Shown: positions 55,714 through 64,000 of the stretch, piece after piece | Layout of the letters: each line of letters starts with the position of its first letter | How positions within the stretch are numbered: position 1 is the stretch's first letter | From: Adineta ricciae | Lineage: Eukaryota; Rotifera; Eurotatoria; Adinetida; Adinetidae | Reading direction: 5' to 3' | DNA: 64,000 nucleotides | NCBI GenBank assembly: GCA_905250025.1 | Contig: CAJNOJ010000010.1 | Location: 434,001-498,000 of the forward strand | Position numbers and translations under genes: made by a program | The notes under the pieces: model-generated | What the model was told of the DNA's origin: nothing | The model's database searches: none | The model's input: the letters and a program-made list of their open reading frames with translations, nothing else

Positions 55714-58700
55714 TTAGGAAAGAAATAAGATTTGAGGAGGTGCTGTTGTCGATGTCGTTGATGAAAGGCGACTTTCAATTGTATGTAAATGTCGTTCACG
55801 ATCAGCAACATACAAACGGCGTCGATCAACTTTTGAAACACATATAGCAACAATCGGACGTGAACGTAATTGAGGAAATTCAAGCTGACGCAGCAACGTC
55901 AAATCCCATGTTGACCACATTGATATAAGACCATTCTCAAAACCACCAAATAAAACATTCACTGCTGTACCTTCAGGCGCCGTTGTAAAACATAAACAAT
56001 TCAATTGTTCTGAAAATGTTAAACAACCAATTAAATCACAATTACATGTTAAATACGATAAATGCCATTGACTACCACTGGACGATAAATAAGGGATATG
56101 AGCTGTGGTNATGGAAAAGACATTTGAAAGAAACGATGATTATATTCTCAAAATATTCGTACCTAAAAATGACCGTCCGGCTAATTTATTCAATTGCATT
56201 AAGTAATCGAAATTTGTCATATGACCTTGTTTCCACGTGCTCTGAATATCTGTTACTGTTTCTGCATATTTCTCGTGAACTAAATTACGCTTTCGCAATA
56301 GATTATACAGATTATCTCGATCATTGATAGCCACATGTGCAATCATCAACGTGATACCATTGATGAAAAATAATTCTAATGCGATGTCTTTTAACATGAA
56401 ACGTCGTTTGTACATTTCACATATGTCTTCAATAGCAATGGAAAATGAATTTGAATCATCGTTGAATGAATGATGGTTGTAACCGACAGTGGTCATTGCT
56501 GAATTGACACTCTTAGTTTTTGACAGGCCAGATATTTGCTCATCAGCAACGAAGTACAGTCGAGTTGTACTTACAAGTAATTCACCTTTGATTTCGTCAT
56601 TAGGTGTGACGTTCGTACAACGACATTGAAATTCGAGTTTTTCATTACGATATAGCACTGTTTGCATGTTGAGTGATTGATAATGTCGAGAATCGAAGAG
56701 ATATGACAATGGAGGATTCGCGAGTTGTTCATCGGGAACTTGAGGTTGAAAGAAACGCTTTTGCATTAAGCAATAGGCGCGTTGTAAGCGACGACGTTCA
56801 CGTTGTGGACTTTCAGTTGGATCAAGCTCCCAAAACTTTGGATATGATAACGATTCGTACCAAACGCCATATTCGTGTGTCAATTGGGATATCAGTTGAT
56901 GCCAGAGATGTTTCGTACGTAGATCCAGACTTTGCGCTGTACGAAGATGTTCGAGGAATTTTTTGCGCTCATGGCCTTGTAAATTGATCACATCTTGCGT
57001 AATTTCCATGGCACGCGTTGTGATTATCGATACAGTCACATTCGTAAATGCTTGCAAGGAGTTTTGATGAGCTGATAGTATACGCTTTTGCATGGTATCA
57101 ATCACTTGATTAAGCGTATTTTTATATTCGAGACGTTTTTCGTCAACAACCGATGACCAACTAATACAGACGGGCGATGGTGACGGGGTCGCTTGATTAG
57201 AACGGCGTCGTACACGATCAGGAGAAACAGGCGTTTGAACATTACTCGATGATGACGTGTCTTGTGATGGCACGAACAATGGCCACTCGAACGAATGACG
57301 TTGTTGAGCAACTCGTGAATTACTACGAAGAAGTTGAGCAGCTAAAGAAAAGCATATGCGAAGAACATGAGATGAAAACAATGATCGTTCTTACGTGTTA
57401 TTGGTGATAGTTTAAGTAAATGATCAGCTAATGCTCGTCGTTGAGCAGCACTAGCATCATTCATTGACAACGATGGTATATTGACGGTACACATGAGATC
57501 TCGAAATGCGTTGATGACACTCTGGTAGTTATTGATTGATGTTTGTTGGTTGGTTGTCATTTCGCTACTAGCGGACGAAACGGAAAGCGAAAGTGAAGAT
57601 GATCGGTCGAAAACTTGTCGAACAGATACGTTCTGTTCATCATTGCTCGTTGATAAATTTATAGCTATATCAGGTTCTACGTCTTCAAGTTTACTGGATG
57701 ACGAGTTTCCTTCATCTTCTTTGGCAACTTTGCTTTTAGTCTGATCTTTCGCTGTAGATTTCGTCGCTTTTTGTTTTGTAGAGATATTCACCGTATGTGA
57801 TGACTCTTCTCCGTTCGTATACGTCTGTGTGGTATTCGCTATTGTTGCATGTCCCGAGTCAGTAGATTTCCTCGACAGTTCGGTCGAATTTGAACTAGAA
57901 ACCGGCTCATATTCAACTAAATTCGGTGATGTTTCGGAGAGTGCTTGCAGATAAATTAATATCTGATGGTAAATGTAACATTGGGTATCATTTAGTAGTA
58001 AATATTCCAAAATAGCTCTGGCATTTGGTTGATCGATGATATGTTTCAAGATTTGAATTCGAAAGAAGAACCGCTGTTTCTCAGGATCGAGAGTTATTGT
58101 CAGTAGCTTTTGTCCAATCTGTTTGATAATATCTCCGCAGCGAAACATAATCAATGACATCTGATGACGAGTATTCACATGACTTGGACGTTTCTCAATT
58201 AAATATGCGATACCAATCAAACATATATCTAGTAAACGTACGGTAAAGCTTTCTAATAATGAACATTCATTATGGAACGAATAGATATAATCAAGTGCTA
58301 ATTGTAAAAATTGACGGAATCGATCGCTATGCTCCACTGTCGTCGGATTAACACTTGTATCATCAGATCTGTTTCGACGTAACGTGGATGAGTACGACGA
58401 AACTTTCGTGGACGTTGGGTTTTCGACGAAATCGATGATAGAATTAAACATGCTCGATACTGTTTGATGAAAAATTCGTCGACTGGTTTTAGAAGAATCT
58501 AAATGACAAAAACAAGTTTGTTCTGTCGAAAGTCCGTGTGTTCGAGTGGTCTAAGAAGCACGCTTCAGGAAATGAACTGAATATGCGTGTCTCAGAAATG
58601 AGGCGAGAGTTCGAATCTCTCCACGGACATTTGTTTTTTCCTACTCACTTTCGTCTTCGATCGTATAATTCATCATCATCATTCCAATAATATTGTTGAT

Positions 58701-61700
58701 AATCGATACGAATGAAATATCTTCTTTGATACTGGTCGTAAAGATATTCACGATCAAAGAATTGAGACAAGCTTGCACGTGTGTTATAGTTTTCTCTTGA
58801 GAGGTCGATATGGCTGATGAGAGTGTATTGAATAGAACTTGAATGATGCCGATATCGACGAGAAAATGTCGATTCTCATCGTTCGATCGAAGAATGATTT
58901 CATTGAGTAAGTTTAAGAGTAATTCACAGAGGGGGACATTCGTCATACTAAGTTTCTCGATCAATGAAAGTATCAATGCAAAACCTACGCGTGATCGAGG
59001 GCACGGTGGAGATGATGAAACAATGGCAAAATATTGTTCACTTTCGAAAATTTGCTCAGATAAGCTAAAAACAAAAGAATGCACAATTTTGTGTTCAGAA
59101 TAATATTCAGTTCAATACGTCCAAACAAACCTTAATTTCACATTGAAGTTTGTTGGACGTTGTAATGCAATCGATGCGCAAATCTCGACCAAATCCTGTT
59201 CATCATCACGTCCATCCAATTGATGATAAATCTGATTAGCTAACATTGTATGTAGATCCGCTCGTAGAACATCATTTTGTACTTTATCTCGGTCCATACG
59301 TTTGAGAACAATATCTAACAATTTTAAACATTGGACGCGTTTGGTCATTGATCCATCGAGTAACAAGACAATGAGAATATTCAGCCGAAATACGTGATCG
59401 ACTAACTTTATCATCAAACGATCGGATACTGTCAGAGCTATGTTTGTTAGTAAGCGTAGAATACCTGTCGAAAGATGATCGATATTATGAGGACGATCTT
59501 TGACTTTCAACATGTTTGATTCGACATTGAACGTTTTCGATGGTGAAATTGTTGTTGTGGTTGTTGTCGCTGTAGCTGCGTTTGAACTCGTACGATGACA
59601 GGCCACACGTCGAGTATTCAACGAGTCAGTTTCATTCGCCATCGATATTGATGATGATAAAATATCCGCAAACGAATGAGATCGACGAATACTTGCAGTC
59701 TCCTCAGTCGAACATTGTGCCAATCCACCCGAATGATTCATCGTCGTCGAGCGTTTGCGGTCCAAGACTTTCGCATGGCTTTTTTCGATTATATGTGTAC
59801 GGTTTTCATAGTAGTTAAATGGTTTAGTAATAAAATAAAAATGTTCTTTATTGTATGTTACATATGTTCGAATCAATGGATGAATCAAAAGAATAAAATT
59901 CATTCCTAATGCAATGACATTAATATCGCCTTCAATCAAAGCTTCGACAATGTTGACTAAACGTTCTGCGACTTCTTCGTCGTTGGTGATCCGCTGCTGT
60001 TCATCGATAATTTCTTGACATAGAGTTAGAAGATGTTCCAATGTGAAATATGTTTTGAATATTTGTCGATTGACGTAAAAGTACTTGCTATTGTTTTGTT
60101 CCGATAGTAGGTCGTTGAAAATCGCCAAGATTTGATAGAAGATTTTCGTATGATTATACCAGATTCTCCAATCGAGCAGAACCAATCGAAATAGATTTAT
60201 ATCATAGAGACGATGTTGATTCTGACTTAGACATTTTTCAAGTAAAAGTTCGTAGAATTCATTTGTGATGTGACGTGTACACTCATTTGTAGTTAAAATC
60301 TTCACGATCAAACGATAACCGTCAAGTGAATTGAATAAATCGTAATAGGATTTGATTTTCCATATCGATGTAAAGATAATATCAGTTATATGACAGATCG
60401 ATATTGACGATTGGTATGCATTGATTTCGATGATTTTGCCAAAGAGATAGATGAAATTCAAAATGCCACCTAGTTGTTCGCAAATGTTCAGAATATTACT
60501 CGATTGTTCGAGAGAAATCTTCGATGGTAATGAGATGGTGGTGGTAGTTGTGACGAGATTTTCATCGTTAGTTGTAATCGATGATGTCACGTTTGCCGAT
60601 GTCGAAGATAGGAATGGCAGAAGTTTATTGAGACGACTCGGTGCTGTATCTTCGCTGGCATCAGCGTTTGAATTGAATAGAAATAATGTCCAAGGATTAT
60701 TCGATGTATAAGAGGCGAGAAGTGAACGCTTTAATACTGTATGCCAAGAATTTTGTTCAATTTCAAATTGATCGATCGACATCAGTGAATGCACACGAGT
60801 AAAACGTTGGTAAATCCAATAATGCACCAGCGACTGCTGTTGTTGACTGCCAGTCAAAAAATGCCAGTGATCCGAACCAAGACTGTACAAGTATGTCGGA
60901 ATGTAGTCATTATTTAATCCATTGAACAAATCCACTTTATCGAAAAGTAAAATACTGCCGAGATCATAATAAAATGATGTACAAGTGTCTAAGGATTGTT
61001 GACCAATGGAGATCGACCAAGGTTTTGTTGAATTTGAGGAATACAGAGCAGGAAGAGGATGAAGTTTTGCGAAAGATGTTTGTCCATTCAGACAAACACG
61101 GACTGTATTGGTTGTTTTCGATATTGTCAAGAATATATGAGACCAAGATTCACGTGGAACGCTATGCAAATGGATGTGGAAATCAGATAAATCTGCAAAG
61201 CAAAGTTAGAAAAAGAAATCGTCTATTTGCTTCGCCTAACTTACGCTGTTCGGTCGACGTGACTGTTAGCTGAACGATTTTTAAGTAAATATTTGGCTTT
61301 GAGTCGATCCAAAATTGCAATTGTATGCCTTCATGATGTAGTGTAAGAATATGTAGCATAGATCGATGTTCTTTTTTGTTAATATCTTCGCCACGCTCAT
61401 CAGAATTTTCTTCCACAGTTTCATATTTATCAAACGGGTAATTGACTCGTAGCCAAAGAGCGAGTGTTAGCGGAAAATGAAATTGCACTGATTTCAGAGT
61501 TTCAGTCACAAATGCGCATTGTCGAACATAATTATAACTATTTGAAATGTTAGAATCATGTTCGATCTGGGGATATTTTAATGAAAGTAATTGATCTAAT
61601 GTTAATCGTAAGTTGTTTCCACCTTTGGATGTCACTATGGATGATAATGGCATTGAGCAGAACGAACGAGGCTGATTGGAGTCAATTTGATGAACGAGAT

Positions 61701-64000
61701 GTTTGAATAGACGAAGTAATGGACCGACAAGCGATGGATGAGTCAAAATCAACTTGAAACATTGATCAAGTTGATTGACAGTTATTGATTGTGACCAGAG
61801 GAATTGTAGAAGAGTGATAATCAGTGAGCTTAGAGCGTCTTTTTGAAGGAATGCTGAACGTGGAACTGTTTTTGTCAAACAAGTGAAAAGATAACCGTCG
61901 ATATTTAATCGTTTCAGAACAGTACAATTGTAACTATTCGCACGAATCAATGATGATAGTAATTCCAGGTAAGCAACAAGGTTTGTGACCTAAAATCACG
62001 GAAACGATTGTTGACGAATGATAAATCACATTGATACTCACATAAATCGATGTTTTGTTCGTCATTTGTTGATCACTCCATTCATTATCAACATTTTGCC
62101 AAGCGATTTCCAATCCTAGAATGATTAGTTCAGGAAAAAGGATTAAATTCGAGTAACTCGTTTGATTTTGCTGTGTAACAGTCTCTGTCGGTGTATCTCC
62201 GCTGAGTGATTCAATATCACCATGATAAATTTCATCGCCATCGTTATCGTCATCGATATTTGTTGTTGACGATGACGAATCTAGTGAACTTTCATCATCT
62301 GTTTCATCATTCATAGGACTTTTATGAGTCGTCGTAGTTCTCCATCGTCGTCGTTTGTTCTGATACTGTTCGGATAAAGATAAACGTACAAGTAATTCGA
62401 ACCACGACGAATTATAACGATTGTTTTCACTGTACAAACGAATGTCATCAAGAATTAGTTTATAATTGAAAGCACTATCATAAGACTTTATGTGATAGGA
62501 CACAGCAACAAGCACACAAGCAATGATTGCTGGTTGAATCGTTGATTTCTGGTTTAACATCATTTGAAACTGTTCGTACAGATGCGTGTGACATAAGTGA
62601 GCATAGAATGCTTGCCGAAATGTCGGGCTTTTCTGTAGAAGAATGATTAATATGTGACAAAGATTGTCAATTACACCATTGGACAACGAACATAAATTGG
62701 TTAATTTGATAATCAACTGCAGAAATGACTCTGATATGACTAAATTCGACGAATTTGACGATGCGGTTAATAAACAACCTAAAACTGGCAATGTATGAAT
62801 CAACGTCGATGGTAATAAAGATGATAAAGTGATTAATGTGTTCGATAGAGATATAAATGGTATGTCAAGAGGATTATCAAATAAAAGATTGGGCAAGATT
62901 TGAATAAGATATTCGATCATCTCGACATTAGTTGAGTCTTGTGTTGACGGATTCGTTCGGTAGAATTCTAATGCTGGAATGAAGCAAGATTTTAACGCTA
63001 ATTGTTTATCAGCTTTCGAACAGCATTGAATGAGATCGGGAAATACTTGAGCTAGTTTTAAGGAATAATGTGATGTTCGTTGAAATAAATGACTGGACAG
63101 GTAAGACCAAAAGATACTGTTGTCGACCAATTGTATATCATGGTGATGATAGTTAGGATTACGTTGGGAACAGTTCGAGAGAAGAAGAAATGCACGACGA
63201 AGTAAATAAATCGATTGTTGTTCAAACGAATGAACTGTTTTTTCATTTGCTTTCAGATGATTGATTCTGGATAGAAGTGTTCGATAGTACGAAAGAGAAT
63301 AACATGAACATGAACCATACATGGATAAGTACGATAAACAATCCTAAAAAAATCGTATTGAACAGTGACGAAACTCGTTAGCTACAACTCTTTTGGATAC
63401 TTACATGAATGAAAGAAAAGGATGGTTGAGTCGATTCCAATTCTTTAATAGCTAACCGTAGTAATTTATCATAAAAAGCACTGACAACACAAATCCGTTT
63501 GGTTTGACCATTATCGGCATTATCATCTTTTATTTCAATTGTTCCATTCAGATTTGTTCGATTGTTGATTGAAATTTCGAATGTGTTCTGATGGTGATGT
63601 AAAATATAAGCTTGTTCGTAACTATTCTCCCAGTAAGTTTTATTAAAACGTCGATTCTGTTTGCGATGTAAATCTGCCGAACGATAGATTTTCAAATGTT
63701 TCAATATTCGTGAGCAATACTCGAGTAACTGTTTCGAATAGGATTCATTTTGTTGATTAGATTTTAAGTGAGTAAATAACAGAAAATAATCACTAAGTAG
63801 AAATTGACTAAGTAGTTTTGGTAGGTCATCATTTGTCTGCCGTTGATTGAGATTGATCTGTTCAATATTACGCAGAGTATTTTCGATTAATAATGCGAAA
63901 CTTAGAAGAACATCGTATCCAAGTTGAACAAGAAATTGGGATGAAGACGATGATGATGATAACAAAGAATGATGGATACGAGTGATTAGGGAACCGATTG
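55714..64000 (-). CDS. LYST: LYST-type BEACH protein, partial, with assembly gap
   Basis: A long multi-exon gene entering from the right edge; the 5' part is outside the window. About 2,600 residues are visible. They start with helical, armadillo-like sequence. A ConA/LamG-like domain follows (SWSHIFLTISKTTNTVRVCL, near 61130), then Ser-rich linkers. The PH-BEACH domain (ELLVSTTRLYFVADEQ, RRFMLKDIALELFFINGIT) leads into the BEACH start TNFDYLMQLNKLAGRSF. After the N at 56110 the frame resumes inside the WD40 repeats (GGFENGLISMWSTWDL, then FP, ending APPQILFLS). The phrases LNKxAGRS and WSTWDL favour LYST over WDFY3 or neurobeachin. LYST controls lysosome-related organelle size. The BEACH core of roughly 280 residues is missing from the assembly, not evidently from the gene. 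Confidence 0.85.
58532..58629 (+). tRNA. tRNA-Leu(CAG) with 14-nt intron
   Basis: A full cloverleaf folds: acceptor GTCCGTG/CACGGAC (7 perfect pairs) with discriminator A at 58629, a D-arm with GAGTGGTCTAA, and anticodon stem CACGC/GCGTG. The enlarged loop is 21 nt, which leaves a 7-nt loop and a 14-nt intron after the base next to anticodon CAG. A Leu-type long variable arm (CTCA/TGAG) and T-arm GAGAG-TTCGAAT-CTCTC follow. The B-box TTCGAATC is canonical and a T6 terminator lies at 58634-58639. It sits antisense inside an intron (58499-58648) of the LYST gene. Confidence 0.93.

Overview
The window is animal nuclear DNA: AT-rich, with protein genes split by very short GT-AG introns (mostly about 45-60 nt) and small intergenic gaps. 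Three kinds of gene together point to a bdelloid rotifer such as Rotaria or Adineta. There are ordinary metazoan genes (Arp2, non-muscle myosin II, lebercilin, NDUFB4, SERP1, LYST). There are carbohydrate enzymes more typical of bacteria and fungi (GH43, GH127) and a bacterial-looking AAA ATPase. There is also an R-S-E ADP-ribosyltransferase of a type expanded in bdelloids. The species assignment is inference; no marker gene is present.

Layout. 1-483: 3' end of an unrecognised gene. 1237-4430 (+): papain-fold protein without its catalytic residues, phosphoglycerate-mutase-like protein, EF-hand protein. 4431-7240: non-coding repeats and a broken transposase-like fragment. 7883-9076 (-): AAA ATPase. 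9840-10890: poorly resolved membrane ORFs. 11659-15157 (-): CD36-family receptor, then Arp2. 15542-20248 (+): GH43 enzyme and an UNC93-like transporter. 21201-28613 (-): myosin II heavy chain. 30275-33633 (+): REXO1-type exonuclease. 34034-37040 (-): lebercilin. 37664-38051 (-): two-exon neuropeptide precursor. 39145-43807 (-): unknown protein, beta-1,4-galactosyltransferase, amino-acid transporter, NDUFB4. 44094-46421 (+): SERP1 and ADP-ribosyltransferase. 46723-48497 (-): F-box/LRR protein and coiled-coil protein only 13 bp apart. 49193-51158 (-): two Mu-class GSTs. 51787-52919 (-): apparently mitochondrial protein with a LEA-like tail. 53365-55329 (-): GH127. 55714-64000 (-): LYST, open at the window edge, with a tRNA-Leu gene antisense in one intron.

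I joined exons by hand for most genes. Where a span is given with exon coordinates, the frame stays open across every join. The strongest candidates for something undescribed are the single-copy FLRFamide-type precursor (37664-38051), the mitochondrial LEA-like protein (51787-52919), the catalytically dead papain homologue (1237-2338) and the paired 13-nt microexons in the galactosyltransferase. Two single-N positions (48693 and 56110) mark assembly faults. One creates an exact 221-bp duplication; the other removes the BEACH domain of LYST.
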